Shown: positions 35,049 to 49,180, counted from the first letter of the stretch. The stretch: 64,000 bases of DNA from Brachionus koreanus (GCA_016987375.1 PJRA01000160.1:1844858-1908857); one strand, 5' to 3'. The notes: generated from the sequence alone by a model not told the origin. Numbers and translations: made by a program.

Positions 35049-35083
35049 TGCAAAGCTATTAAATATTTATGAATAGCTTTGCA
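35049..35083. repeat. Hairpin, 12-bp perfect arms
   Basis: TGCAAAGCTATT at 35049-35060 and AATAGCTTTGCA at 35072-35083 are exact reverse complements with an 11-base loop. Confidence 0.55.
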
Positions 35084-38007
35084 ATTGTTGACAAATAGAA
35101 AAAATACAATCAAAAGTTTTGTAAATATTTATCTAAATTTTTTTTAGAGATAAAAACAAATTACGAAATAAAAAATTAAATTATCGTGATAAATGTGTCA
35201 GTATAGGCTAGTAGAGACGCGCTTGAAGCAATAGCTTATTTTGCGTTTACGCAAACAATAGCCCAAAATTAATTTGAAATTTAAATTTACAAACTTTCCG
35301 GCATGAAAATTCACAATAATTTAATTGATTGACCATTGTCATTATCAGCACAACTAGAAAAATGCCTATGTCTTAAACATTCTTGATTTTGATTTTCTAA
35401 ACCAAGCAGAAAAATCAATAAATGTCAAAGTTTTTTTTCACTCAACAAATCGATTTTTTTATCCAGTCCACTCTCTATTTAATTTAAATTAGCAAAACTT
35501 TTTCGGTCTGAGAGTTGATTGAAAATGCTAAAAGAAAGTTCTCTCTAGACTTAATTAATATATTTTTTTAATTAAATAAATATTTAATCAGTACGGAAAA
35601 AAATAACAAAATTAAATTAGTCATAGATAATGACTTTTTTTTTACTAAGTCTGCCACTTTTTTCTCTGTCCTCTTCAATTACTTAAATCCGTGTTTTTAA
35701 AACACGAAATATATCACGTTTAAATTTAAGCTCTTTCTTGCATAAATAAACTAAAATAGGTGCTATTTAAAACAGAGTTAAATAGCATTCATTACTATTA
35801 AAGAATTCTAGTAGAATTTCATGAGAGAAATGATATTGATTTTGATATTTGGCTTCGATTTTTTTAATTAAAATGAATGGATTTTTTAAAAGCCTAATTT
35901 ACAGGCTAGTTAAAAAAATAAACAAAAAGCTTAAGCCTAATCGCCTCAGCAGATGTTATCTTCTTCAAACAGCTTGGTGGAACTGATTTATTTGAATTCA
36001 GGAAGTGCCAATTTCTTTTAAAAATGACCGTCTAAAGTAAACATCATAAAAGCTCACATGTTACAATCTACTTAGAAAACTATAAAAAACAAACATTTTT
36101 GAAGATGTGATAAAAAAGCCTCAGTCTTTATTGTACTAAAAACTAGTAAGTTTTGATACTTTAGACAGATGCTTGCAATTTAAATAAAAAATTTGATTAA
36201 AAATTTGTTTCTATAAAATAGATACAAAAATTTCGAACTAAACAAATTAGAATGAATTTTAAAATAAAATAAAAAAAAAAACTAATTAGATAAAATATTT
36301 GATTATGTAAAAAAAAACTTGAGTTTTAAATTTCATTATCATTTGTCAGTGTTTGGTTTTGTGTGTTTTATTTGCTGGAGAAATTAGTCTCTTTAACTAA
36401 GTTCAAGATTAACTTTGAAATAAAATTTTTCTAAAAAAATTCTCAATGAATTGAATAATTTTAGTGAGTTCAATTTTTTAGCATTTCTGTAATTTTACTG
36501 AAAAATAATAAATTTTTTTTCGACTTTAATGACAAATAAATAAAATTTCTTCTAATTAATAAAATTTATTTAAAAATTTTACATATATCAATGCCTGACA
36601 AGTTGATGTGTCACTAACAAAAAATTGATATATTGTCTCATGACTGAGCTAAAAAGTTATTTCCTGTTCAATCCTCAGAATAGCATTTTCATACTTAAAT
36701 ATTACTTAATGAATATTCTTGAAAAAGAAATTATTTTTGACAATGATCCATAGCTTTTCTAAAAAATAAAATAGCCTTTAGAAAAATTCATTGAAATTAA
36801 CTGCAATTTATCATTTTTAGAGCAAAAAAAAATTTGAATAAAATTGGTTTTAAAAAAATCTTTCTCAAGAGCTCTCGATAAAATTTTGGTCTCTGTATAG
36901 CAAAAGATTAGTTTGATTGTAGACGAGCAAGATTTAACTTCAATTTTGGCTTTATCTTAATATCAATAAAGTAAATAGATAAGAGATATTTATTGACACG
37001 AAAAAAAGTTTATTACTTTTAAAAGGTAGAAACAAGCTTGAAGGGACACCAGTTCGTTTTCCGTTTAGGAGCGTTTTATGTTGTATAACAAATGATAGAG
37101 TGCGGTCAATTTTGAAATTATCTCTCAAAACTAATTATTAGGTCTCAAATATCATCAGAAGTCTGCCATACAAAAATAAACAAATTCAATATAATGATAA
37201 ATGATTTGGAACATAAACAAAATATAGGAATCTTTTAGTATTTGTTTACAGTTGGGCATAGATAAATATCATCAATAAGATGATAATAAAATGATATATT
37301 TAATGAAAGAAGGCCAATAAACCGGTTGTAAAAACAAATTTCGTTAAGTATGTTCTAGAGCTAAAATCTGACTAATGGAGCGGACAAGATTGAGTGAGAG
37401 AAAAAAAAAGAGAGAATTTTGTCGAAGCTTTGTGAACACATTTGATCATCATTAATATCTTTATGGCCTAAATATTCTAGATAAAATTTCATTTGTGTGC
37501 AGCTTGAATTTCACATGTTTTGTTTTTAGCGATTATCGGCAAACGAGAAATTTTTCACTATTATTATAACACTAAAATGTAAGCTAGGCAAATTTTGCCA
37601 AATTAAATTGAGAAAAAATTTGTCTAGAAGCCGTATAATTTTAGTTTTGAAATTTAAGATAAAATCTTAACTTAAAACTACTTAAAATATCTGAATAGAA
37701 AAGGAGGTTAATTATAAATGAAATTAATCGAATCGTGCTTATTGTTTTTTGCCTCGACTATGAGTCGGATAGAGATAATTGTGTCAGTATGTATTGTTCA
37801 TTTATTAGTTTCAGTCGGAATTACGATGATAGTTAGAAAATTTATGAACCATGAGTAATTTCATACCATTCATGTTTCTTTAGGTTCTGTTCTATTAACA
37901 AAATTAAGTCAGACGCTCAAGCTGGTTTAAAATTTTTTAACAATTTGATAAAAAAAACAATAATTTTGATGTGCTCTAAATTGATAGCGTGATGTTATGT
38001 GCTTGAA

Positions 38008-38080
38008 GATCGCATGGTGTAGTGGTTATCACACCTGTCTAACACACAGGAGGTCCCAAGTTCGATCCTTGGTGCGATCA
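38008..38080 (+). tRNA. tRNA-Val (anticodon AAC)
   Basis: 73 bases that fold as a full cloverleaf. The acceptor stem is GATCGCA/TGCGATC with discriminator A. The A box is TGGTGTAGTGG. The anticodon stem CCTGT/ACAGG encloses loop CTAACAC, hence AAC for valine. The T arm contains GTTCGATCC (B box). A run of eight T begins at 38082, serving as the Pol III terminator. There is no intron, and CCA is not encoded, as in eukaryotes. Confidence 0.95.
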
Positions 38081-38081
38081 C

Positions 38082-38090
38082 TTTTTTTTA
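38082..38090 (+). terminator. RNA polymerase III terminator of tRNA-Val
   Basis: A T run immediately after the discriminator base of the tRNA. Confidence 0.7.
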
Positions 38091-41000
38091 AGAACTTTTT
38101 TGACCACTCAAAAAAAAAGTGCTTTATTTTCTGAAAAAAAAGCAAAAAATCCAAAAAATTTTTTCTAATTATTTTTCTTAATCTGTTGGATTTGTTTTTA
38201 AAAACAAAATATTTTCGCTTAGCTAACAAAATAGAAAAATACCATTTCATCAAAATTAAGCTAATAACCTGTCTTTCACCTGATATTTATTCCATATTTT
38301 CGCAAATAATTTTTGATATTTTACTTAAGCTTACGCAAACAATTAAACTAGGTCTGCACTGGCGACTCTTAATTATCAAACTCATCTAGATAAACAACCA
38401 TGCGACCAATGTTTTTTATAACTAATTTTTAATCTAACAAAAAGAGCTTTTTTAGCTAATTCTAACCTTTGAAATTTTTATGCTAGTTAAATTAAACATT
38501 CTATTCAAACTCATGGATTTATTGAGTCCAAGTAATTAAAAAGTATTTTTGCAAAGTTATGTAATGTTGAAGCTCAAAATTGAAAACAAAAAGCCTCGCT
38601 GATATTCAAAAATAAAAACAAACTTGAAAAAAATCTTAGCGCTGTAGCTATAAAATTCAAACCTATTTTTACTCCAAAAAATAAATAATATTTTTTCGAT
38701 TCAAAAGCTTTACAATTGATCTAAAAAGATAATAAAAAAAAATGAATTAATTGAAAAACGTTTTATTGTAAGTTATCTTTTTAATTTTAAAATCTCGGCC
38801 AACTAAAATTATAAGAAAATTGCCTTTAAGATATCAGTCCTCATCTCTATTTTAAGATATTTGAAAAGTACGCTTTATTAGAATTATTAAGATAACGGAA
38901 ATGTCTTTTTTTCTTATTTTATTAATGAGAACAAAACAACCTGATCTCTTGGCAAAAATGTTTCAATTTTTATCAAAATTTAAATTAAAACCTTCATTTG
39001 AATCTTTATGCCAAATTATAGCCTATGAATGTGACAAATAATCACACAGGTGAATAAATCCTATTTGACAAATAATCAATTTTAAAATTAATTTTGCCAA
39101 GCCTTAAGTCATATGCAGCTTGAATGTGGAGTTGTAGTATCCTAATATGTATATGACAAGTAAAATTCTATGCTAAGCTCTTAATTTAAAGTGAAACCTT
39201 TCTAAAATTCAACCAATTAATTTGGGCCTTTTGGGCCTTACTTTTCAATATTTAAAAACACAAAGCTTCAATGCTTTTAATTAATTTTGAAAACTTTTAC
39301 GGATCAAAATCTTGGTTTGTTTTATTCCTCAATTCAAGTTTGTTTTTTGGTACCTGAAGAGAAATTCATTTTAAAAGCTTTTGAAACTTGATATTTGAGA
39401 AAAAAATTTAAATGAAGCTAGTGAAATTTAAATTTTTTTGTTCTGTAAAATTTATACTAAAAAAGAAAGTGATAATAGTACAAAAGCAAGAAGTTATTTT
39501 TTATGGTCTAATATACATATACCATAAGCATCTATGTTTTAAAACAATTCAAAATTTCTCATTTAAATTTATTTAGATAAAGATAAATTTTATTTTAATC
39601 AAAGTTTTATTAGAAAAAAAGTCTAAAAATAAGAGTCATTTTATAATAAAATGTCCTAATATTTTCAAAAATTCAAATCTTAAGTCTCTTTTTATTAAAT
39701 TGAGATAAATATCTCCTAATTTAATTTATTCGAACTTTTAATTATTGGCCTGCATTTTTAATATAGAAATGAATCTAATCATTAAATTATATTTTTTAAA
39801 GTGATATTAGAAATTTATATAAACTTGACTTAAAGTATATTGTGAAAGAGCTAGTTTAAAAAAAATATATTTAAACAAAGTGCTAGAGTCTAAGTTGTTT
39901 TTTTTTTGTGAATTTTTTTTTCTCTATTTTTAGCTTTAAACCATACGTCAAGTCTTGAAATTTAAGAGTAAAATAAATTCAACGACTGATAGAAAATTAT
40001 ACTAACCATTAAATTCGTCATAAAAAATTTGAACAAAGTCTCAAAATTAACTTAGGCTTTTTCTTTGAAGGATAAAAATATTCAGATTTTTCCTCTTAAA
40101 AATTTTACTGAAATCTCTAACATTTTAGACAAACAAAATTAAGTTTTTACTCATTTCAAAATGTTAGAGAAACTATTTTTTAAACGAAAAAACCTTTAAA
40201 ATTTGGATAATTGTTTCCTAAATCTAGTGATAAATTCATATTTACTTTTATTAAAAATAACAGCTAAAACTCAATTTAAGTTAGAGATACTTAGCCTTTA
40301 TATTTAATTCAAATGTTGGATTAAAAAATAATTATTCGCTTGATCTATTCAGTTTTAAGTTAAAAAAAAAAATTATAGTTTGCATGTTTATTAAAACAAC
40401 CTGCTATTTACCAAATGAATATTAAAACAAAAAAGTAAGACTTGAAGCTGCATGAGCACATTACATTTAGAAAAAAAATCAAAATTCTAGACTTTACTAA
40501 CGATAGCAAACTGAATAGCCCACTTTTTCGGAACATTAGCATTTAAAAATTTATTTATTCCTAGTTATTTCAAAAAACTGAATCAATCGATTTCTAAACC
40601 TTGAGGCTTAATTCTATAACAAGTCCAATTACGAACAGTCGATCAACCTAAAATTAAAAAAAATCGATAATTAGAGCTCACATTCTTTTTTTTCTAGTTT
40701 AAGTTATATGAATTTGTTTTACACTAAGAGTTATAAAATTGTATGTTTGAACATCAGGATTCAATAAATTCGAAAGCAAATGCGAGACTAATAAAAAATC
40801 AACAAAATACAAGTCCAAGACTTGAATTAATTAAATATTCAAATATTCGTCTTCCTGGTTCCCAAGTGAGATTAATAATCAATACTGAACACATGAAAAA
40901 CCAACAGTGAATTTATCTTTGCATTGATTAGAATTTTCTAATCCAGAATTCCGTCTGTCCGTCTAATGAATATGTGTCAGTGTTGTTTTTTTCTGGATAA

Positions 41001-42812
41001 TTCTAAATTCCTCTATTTTCTTAATTGTAAATAGTAAAAATAAAACCACTGCAATTATTAAATTTTATTTAATAGTTTTAAGCCCCACAATGAATCCAAA
41101 GCCATTCCGGTCATATGAATAGGGTTTCGTCATTTAACTTTTAACGAGCTTGATTAGCTCGTATTATTTATTAAAAACATAAAATCGGTCGGACTTGGCC
41201 GAATTGAGTTTGCGTTTAATTTAGAAAACCGCTATCCTGGACTTGATACCGTATTTTAGAGCTAATTAAAGCAAACTCGAATGTAAACTCGAATGAACAT
41301 AAAAACTTTTAAATAGTACTTGAAATGACAATTAATGAATGCAAAATTTCAATAAGTTCGGCATTTTATTTCTATTCAAAATGCTATATTCTTTTACAGC
41401 ACACAATTTATTTTAATTGATTAAATTGAATTACTCTTGTCCATAAATTATTTCAACGCACTTAGATGATTATTTATGCGAAGAATTGTACTACTTGCTA
41501 CAAAAATACTATAGAAATTAAAATTTTCTTAATTAGCTTAAACAGCAATCAATTTTTGATTATTAAGCATTTAAAAGTTAAAGCTCAGTGATAATTTCAA
41601 ACTTTATAGATATAGAAAAAAAAAATTTAACTTTAGATAAATACAAATAAATTAAGTATGTACACTGAATACTGCTTTTATCAGCTAAAAAAAATGAACT
41701 CTAATTATTTGAAAAATCCGCTTATCAGACTGAAATATTTCAATTAATTACTTTTAATTTTTTTTTTGTTGAAAAATTGAATTATTTAGAATGAAATAAA
41801 ATGTAAATGTTGGATATCATTTTCGTATTAATTCATTAAATAAACTCAAGTCAATGGTTCATTTAAAATTCCATTTTTCAAAATGCGTATCGATAAGACG
41901 AACAATTTTATGTCTAAAATATTCATTTTATTCAGTTTATTGATATATGCGTTTAAGATATTCTTTTAGACTAGACACAAAAAAAAGATATTTGAATAAA
42001 TTTTATTTTAAATTAAATTCTTATTCTCCTGATTTCTAAATAAACCAACTAGAACAACCCTTTTTAATCTAGTGACTAATATTAATTTGAACTGGAAACT
42101 TTTATTTGTTTAAATTTTATTTCATTAATCCTAAGATTTGTTATATAAACTCGATGAAATAATCGATCATTATAAATTAATATCAATTATAGAATGATTT
42201 CCGTTTAAAGGTCTTCAATATATAAATCAAGATAAAATAAGATTTTATTAAATAAACAAAAAAATTATAAGAGATTATTTTTAGGAGATAGCTTCTAGAT
42301 GAATGATCATTTATTAATCAAAATAGTTAATATCAAGATTTTGATTAAGCATTTGTAAACTTGAATTTACAAGTCGGAATAAATTTACTTAACAAAAAAA
42401 TCAGACCACATAACATCTATAAATAAAACTAACTAACTTACAAAATACAAATATATACCTTAATAATTTATAAATATTCTTCTTCAAAAACTAAATAATT
42501 TTTTTTATTAGATTCTAAACAAAATTCAATCGAAAAAAATCTTTAGTTTTTTTATGTTTAAATTTTAAAGGAAAAGAATTATGCAATTTTTTTTTCAAAT
42601 TATATATTTGCTAATAAATTCAGGGTTTTAATAAATAAATCAAATAAAAATAATTTATTAAAAATAAAATTCTTCAGAAGAAAATTTGATAAAAATAAAT
42701 GAAAAAAAAAACTAAAATTTTCTAATTAAATAACAAAAAACTTAATAAAAAAAACCGTATTTTTGCTTAATTTAGATAATTTACAAATAATTCTAAAATT
42801 CAAATCTAATTT
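38091..42812. other. Long non-coding stretch downstream of the tRNA
   Basis: About 4.7 kb with no coding signal on either strand. Small features only: a repeated TGACAAATAATCA near 39042 and 39066, and a short ACGAGC/GCTCGT hairpin near 41142-41162. It ends at the stop codon of the P-glycoprotein gene. No transposase or RT fragments were recognised. Confidence 0.4.
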
Positions 42813-45800
42813 TTATTTTTTTGTTTGATTTTGAAGATTAAAATAAAATTGCTTATTTTGCATAAGTTCGGAATGAGTTCCTTCTTCTAGTACAATGCCA
42901 TCTTTTACAACTGATATCTTATTTGAGTTTTGTATGGTGCTTAATCTATGAGCTATGACAATACAAGTTCTTCCTACTTGAGCTTTATCTAGAGCATCTT
43001 GAACAACAAGTTCAGATTGATTATCCTTTTAAAATTAAAAATCAAATTAAAATAAATTCTTTCCAATGCATAAATACCAAGGCTGAAGTCGCCTCGTCTA
43101 AGAGTAAAATTCTTGGATTACGGATTAACGCTCTTGCTATAGCAACTCTTTGTTTTTCCCCACCACTCAATTGGCCTCCTTTGGACCCAACTAAAGTGTC
43201 ATATTTCTGATAAAAAAATAAAATCAAAATCTTTTTTTAAATTTAAAATTTAAGCTAAATGCTTAATACCTCTGGTAAACTCTGTATTTTGTCATGTATA
43301 TTTGCATCCTTAGCTACACTTATTACTTCATTAATACTAATCTAAAAAAAAAAAATTTTTTTCAAAAAATTAAATTGATCAATCAGTATTTACGCTTTCT
43401 CTTTCTATATTGCCCATTTGAATATTTTCTAAAATAGAACTACTGAACAAAATAGGTTCTTGAGAAACGAGACCAATCTTAGATCTGAGCCAATTTACAT
43501 TTAACTTGCGTATATCAATATCATCAATATAAACAGCACCACTCTCCACATCGTAAAATCTAAGCAAAAGAGATACAGTGGTGCTTTTGCCACAACCAGA
43601 AGGTCCAACAAGAGCATTACTATGACCATTTTTGATCTCCAAATTGAATCCATTTAAAATTTTTATGTGCGGTCTTGTCGGATATCTGAAATAGACATTT
43701 TCAAAGCGAATATTTCCCACTATATTGCTTGGTTTTAGACCATCTTCACTTAGAGCATCTATTTTTGACTTTCTATCAATAATTTTAAACGCTTTTTTGG
43801 CTGCAGACTGACTCTTTTTTTGATCTGGCAATGTGGAAAACGCCCTACCCAAAATCATTGAAGAAAATGTGATAGATGCATAGATCTTATACAAATCAGC
43901 CGTGGCCAACCCATCAGTTTTGATAAGATAATAGCCAAAGCTAAACCCAGCTGCTTGAATAAAAAACAATATACTATTCATTAGACCATAGAAAAAAGCA
44001 GCTACATGAAACATAATTAAAGTTTTTTTAATTCGTTTTTCAAAAACCTCGTTAAATTCATTAATAAAATGTTTCTCTCTTCCCAAACTAATGACGGTCT
44101 TAATATTTTCTATAGTTTCTATTGTGATTCTTCCTCCTTCTTCATCAGATGATTTACCTTTAACTTTATTGCTAGTAGAAGAACGACCAACTATAATACC
44201 ACTGGAAAAAGTAATTGGAACAAAAACAAGCATTACTAGAGTTAATTTCCAGTTGATAACAAAACCAAATATTACGGAAAAACCCATTCCAGCTATTCCT
44301 TGAGCGAGTATTCCAAATTTATCAGATGTCAAGCCTTTACAAAATGGAGCAGTTGTTGATAACTGAGTGGCTAAAATGCTAGATCTATTTTCATCCAAAT
44401 CATGATATCCAATTTCTTGTCTCATCATTGATTCAAACATGTTCACACGAATCCTTCTGGTTAAACGAGCTCCGGCAAACGAAATAAAATAATTGTAAGA
44501 CATATTAGCTATTAAATTAGCCAAACCAATACCAAACAAAATTCCCATATATTTGAGACTTTCTTTTATTTGACTATCCCAAGGTCCTTGAAACACCGTG
44601 TATATATTTGAGAAAACTAAACCCGTCAATGGAAAAACAACGCCTACACACATTGATGCTACTACACCAAGGATAATCCAGACCAATTCTGGCTTTTGCA
44701 ATTTTAAAAGTTTTTTCTCATAATAGAATAATTTTTTGGGTCGAAATTTTTTCTTTTTTTTCCTTTCATTTTTTTCGTTTATTGAAACTTCACTTTTTAT
44801 GCTTCTCATTTCAAATTTGTCGTTTTCTTCATTACTCTCTAAGTCACTTGTCGACTCCGAATCATTTTCTTTATGTATAGGTCCAGAATCTATGGCTTTA
44901 TCAATTGAATTTTGTGTCTGTGATTGAACCAGATTATAATAAAAACCTTTTGACTCCATCAGCTGGTCGTGGGTGCCGATTTCTGCCAATTGACCATTTG
45001 AAATGTATGCGATTATGTCTGCATTTCGAATTGTGCTTAATCTGTGAGCAATTATAATAGTTGTTCTTCCAATTTTGGCTTTATCCAAAGCTTCTTGAAC
45101 AATTCTTTCACTCTCATAATCAAGAGCTGATGTTGCTTCATCCAAAAGCAATATTTTTGGATTCCGAATCAAAGCCCTAGCTGCAAACAAATTAGTTTTT
45201 AATTGAAATATTTTTATTTAAATTTTCCTTTTAATTATCAGACCGTAACACAAAAACACAGAACTTATTACAACTTGCTTAGATACATTTATTTTTCATT
45301 AATTTCAAAATAAAAAATATTAAACAAGAAAACAAAAAAACTATGAAAGAAATTGAAATTTAATTCGAATCGTCATATTTTTTAAATTAATCTTAATTAT
45401 TAATTTTTTTTTCTAAATCTAATTATTTTGTTATCAAACAATCAATTTTTTTTTAGTAAATTTAGTTTTTGTTTATCATATTTTAAAATATCATGTTTTA
45501 AAAAATCAAACTTTGAATAATTTTAAATTTGATATATTATTAAATGTGAAAATTTTATAAGAATAATTTATTTCAGAGCTGGTCAAAAATCAAAATATAA
45601 TTTAATAGAAATAAAAAAAAATTCAAAACAAAAATTTTTTTTCAATGGAAATAAATAAAACTTTAACTAAATTAATCAATATTTATAAGAGAAAGAAGAC
45701 TGTCAAGACAAGAGTAATAAAGAGTTCAATCAAACAGAAAATTATTAACAATAATTAGACCAAATTTGATTCATCAAAAATTGATATTCTTAAGGTTTTA

Positions 45801-47819
45801 GTGTAGCCTTACAATGAAGAGTTAGTGTTTAATAGAACTAATTTTTACTTATTAAATTTTAATTACAGAGAATAGTAATTTACCGATAGAAATTCGCTGC
45901 TTCTGTCCTCCAGATAACTGAGAGCCTCGCTCACCAACCAATGTCTCATAATTTTTAGTTGTTTTCATTATAAAGTCATGTGCATTGGCATTTTTAGCTG
46001 CCTCTTCTATCTCGGCATTTGAAGCATCTAATCTACCAAGTCTAATATTTTCTCGTATAGACGAAGTAAACAAAATTGGCTCTTGTGATACTAAAGCCAC
46101 TTGATTGCGAAACCAATTTAAATCTAGCTCATCTAAAGTATGACCATCAAGGCTTATTTGGCCTGAATCAGGTAGATAGAATTTTTGCAGCAAAGAAATG
46201 ACAGTTGACTTTCCACCACCACTAGACCCGACTAAAGCAACAGTTTTTCCAGCTGGAATTCTCAAACTTAATCCTTTTAGAATTTTTGCCTCAGGCCTTG
46301 TTGGATAACTAAAATGAACATCTTTAAATTCAATCTCTCCATTTATTTTACTTAATTTTTGGCCTTTTGAATCAAACGCATCTATTTTTGATTTTGTTTC
46401 TAAAATTTCGAAAATTTTAATTGCGGAGCCTTTAGCTTCAGCGAGCTCTTTTAGGTAAGGCAAGGCCTGGCCTATCGAAAACGTGCTAGTTATTACTAGA
46501 AAAAATGATTGTATAATAGCACCAGGGTTGTATTTGATGCAATCTAAACGATATAAATACACTCCATATATTATTCCTACACCAAAGCAAAAAGTTAATA
46601 AACCACCCGAAAGGCCACTAAAAATTCCACTTATTATTCCTTTTTTTTTTGCCATTTTCTCTGCATCGTCCAAATTTTTTGAATAGTTATTAATTGAGTT
46701 TTTTGTCAAACCAAATGCAAGCACTGTTCTAATCGAACTAAGAGCCTCTTGAGCTATCCCACCTGCTTTACCATAAGCTTTAAATTCTTCTATAGTATGC
46801 TTTCTAACTAAGACAACCATTAGTGCTGTGGATAAAATCATTAATGGAATCAAGGCAAAAAATATTATGGTAAATTTCCAGGCTTTTACTAAAGCCATTA
46901 TTGTACAAGCTATTCCTCTTGATAACATGCAAGTAAAATCACTTACTTTAAAACTAATGCCAACTTTTACACTTTCTATGTTGCTGAAATATCAGAAAAT
47001 TTTAAAAATTTTAAATATTTAAAAATTTAAAATTTAAAACCTATTTAGCACTGAATTGAGTTCACCTGATGAAGCTTTGTCAAAAAAACTCATATCTTGA
47101 CGAATAATAGTTTCATAGAGTTTGTTTCTTTTAATAAATAATATTTTATTATTTTAATACTAAACCTGAAAAATTTATTTACCTCATTTTTTTAATTTGT
47201 CTTTCGCTAGCACTGTTCCAAGTAACATGAGCCAAATATTCTAAAAATAATGTGATAAAGCCTAAAAGCACATAATATCTGACTATTTCATTAATTTTGT
47301 CGTCGTACTCTTGCTGTCCCTGGTTTTCAACTCCACATTTATCTTCTATAGTTTTTATTTTCGTACTAGTCAAATTTAAACTAAAATCGGTACTGCCCAT
47401 ATTGAAAAAAGTGCTTAAATGTGAATTGTCAGAACTTATATTTTCCTTTCCATAGTTAACTAATGTTTTAGCTACTTCTCCGTATAGTAAGAACATAAAT
47501 GGATAGACAACTGCAGCGCCAAGAGCAGCAATCAAGCCAATTACCATAATCAGCTTATCAATCCAATCAGAGAATGATAACTTGATGAATTTGTTTCAAA
47601 TTTTTGGAATGAAAGAAGATAAAAAAAATTTACCAGTTTAAGAAACGAGATTTTCTTTTCCTTTTCTACATTCTTTTTTGATATCTTTGATTTAATCCTT
47701 GAAATAAACGAGTCTTTTACTTTGTTTTCCCTATAAAAGCTTATTATTTTAATTAGAATATTTAATTAATATCTCAAATACTTTTTAGCATCTTTATTTA
47801 ATTTTTTTTTTAAGAACAT
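42813..47819 (-). CDS. P-glycoprotein, full-size ABCB transporter (MDR1-type)
   Basis: Plasma-membrane ATP-driven exporter of hydrophobic compounds. Nine exons splice in frame: 47819-47782, 47730-47634, 47580-47183, 47127-47041, 46983-45884, 45180-43394, 43341-43270, 43206-43078, 43025-42813. The product is 1306 aa against 1280 for human ABCB1. Order is TMD1-NBD1-linker-TMD2-NBD2. NBD1 has Walker [11 protein letters not shown]-loop VSQEPILF, signature LSGGQKQR, and [14 protein letters not shown]2 has [25 protein letters not shown] and [11 protein letters not shown], then the H-loop IAHRLSTI. The linker (about residues 640-710) is Ser/Glu/Lys-rich, as in MDR proteins. The start Met is in a basic 13-residue exon. 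A T-rich AG lies seven bases upstream of the ATG. It is divergent from EMC10 with 617 bp between start codons. Confidence 0.93.
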
Positions 47820-48436
47820 AATAATCTAAAATAGTAAGAAAATTTTTTCGCTTAATATTTTACATAATTTTCATCAGTCTCTAACCACAAACTTGTTTTT
47901 ATACATTTGATATGAATTTAAATTGGTGAAAACTTGTTTTATAAATAAGCAACAAAGCATGACGAATTTTGAAAACTTGCAAAATTTTATGATGATAAAG
48001 CAAAAAATGAGCTTTATAGACAATGAACTACTGAAAGTGCCAAGGCACAGCATCCAAACCATCAATTTGCTCTTTCATTTTACACCAGTAAAAAAAAATC
48101 TTGAATTCTTACTTATTAAGATGCATTTTTTAAATTTCATACCTAGATATATTTATAATTTTTATGTCTAAACGAATGTGGTCTAATTTTTTTTGAAATT
48201 TAAAATTTTATTTATGTCAAAAAATTTTTTGTCTTAATTCCCTTATTTTTTGTGTAGTCATTTAGATTTAAAAAAAATCAAATATCTTGGATTATTTTTA
48301 ATCTGTTAAAATTAGTGATTAAAGCATTTTGTCAATTTAATTTTGTGTCTAAAGGGAAAATTATTCTTTGTATAAAATTAAAAAAAACATTCTAAAGAAA
48401 TGATATTTGCATAAAATTTTAGTTAAATTTTTAAAA
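47820..48436. promoter_or_regulatory. Bidirectional upstream region of P-glycoprotein (-) and EMC10 (+)
   Basis: 617 bp separate the two divergent start codons, so both promoters must lie here or in a transcript leader. T-rich AG dinucleotides occur close to each start (47827-47826 on minus, 48421-48422 on plus). No TATA box or other known element is certain. Confidence 0.4.
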
Positions 48437-49180
48437 ATGGAATTAAAATACTTGAAATTAATAGTGATTCTTATACACTTAATTCTAGTAAAATCGGACT
48501 CTTCATTGAACGACAGCGACTTGTATTTTATCGAACAGTCAATTGATGATTCAGAATTCCAAGAAATAGGCCAAGTCAATTTACGACTGCTGAGGCAAAA
48601 TCTAAATTCGGCTCACATTCAGAGTTTAAATGAAGACGATTTTACATTGGAAAAGAGTGGAAATGCTTATTGGAGTCGCATCGATTCCAACTCATTAGAA
48701 GGTGAAACCATAGATCAATTAAAATCACTTCTTCAAAGTGAAAGTTCGATATTTAGACTCAGATTCTGTAAAAAGCATCCGATACACGAATGCAAAGCTT
48801 CATCATTTATCTATACAAAAGCTTTAGGTTCTGGAGGATTTGTGTTAAATTTGACACTACATACCTCAACTAATAACGAATTGAATAGTTTTTCTATCAA
48901 AACATCAAAATCTAATCTATCGCATAAAAAAAAATCTATTCCAAATCAGTTGACATTTTTTTTGAGTATTCAAAGTATAAAACCGGCACAGCAACCAGAC
49001 ACTGAAACATACTTGGAAAAAATTCGATTGGAAAGAGAACAGAAAGAAAAGGGAGCTCAAGCAGAAAATCAATCGTTTATTTCTAAATACTGGATGTATA
49101 TTGTACCATTTGTTGTTATAATGTTTTTGGCGAACATTGTTAATCCTGAAGCAGCAGCAGCTGGTGGTGGATCAGAATAA
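48437..49180 (+). CDS. Emc10: ER membrane protein complex subunit 10
   Basis: Subunit of the EMC, which inserts tail-anchored and multipass proteins into the ER membrane. Single-exon frame. The start at 48437 is chosen because it gives an immediate signal peptide (MELKYLKLIVILIHLILVKS) and has A at -3 and G at +4. A Met ten codons upstream is less likely. Product 247 aa. The lumenal part carries two Cys (FCKKHPIHEC). The end has the family hallmark PDTETYLEKIRLEREQKEKG, then SFISKYWMYIVPFVVIMFLA (membrane anchor), then a Gly/Ala-rich tail. EMC10 tails in other animals are likewise Gly-rich. The stop codon overlaps a poly(A) signal AATAAA at 49177-49182, implying a very short 3' UTR if that signal is used. 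Confidence 0.9.
   Translation: MELKYLKLIVILIHLILVKSDSSLNDSDLYFIEQSIDDSEFQEIGQVNLRLLRQNLNSAHIQSLNEDDFTLEKSGNAYWSRIDSNSLEGETIDQLKSLLQSESSIFRLRFCKKHPIHECKASSFIYTKALGSGGFVLNLTLHTSTNNELNSFSIKTSKSNLSHKKKSIPNQLTFFLSIQSIKPAQQPDTETYLEKIRLEREQKEKGAQAENQSFISKYWMYIVPFVVIMFLANIVNPEAAAAGGGSE

Larger units (their letters stand above)
33834..38007. other. Long non-coding stretch upstream of the CAS-family gene
   Basis: About 4.2 kb without any recognisable exon. It contains two perfect short hairpins (34825-34892 and 35049-35083) listed separately. A T-rich AG at 33884-33883 lies 50 bases upstream of the CAS-gene start codon. Nothing else is recognised. Confidence 0.4.

Noticed and set aside
38029..38253. 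Minus-strand frame overlapping the tRNA
   Set aside because: Part of it is the tRNA read backwards. No other coding support.
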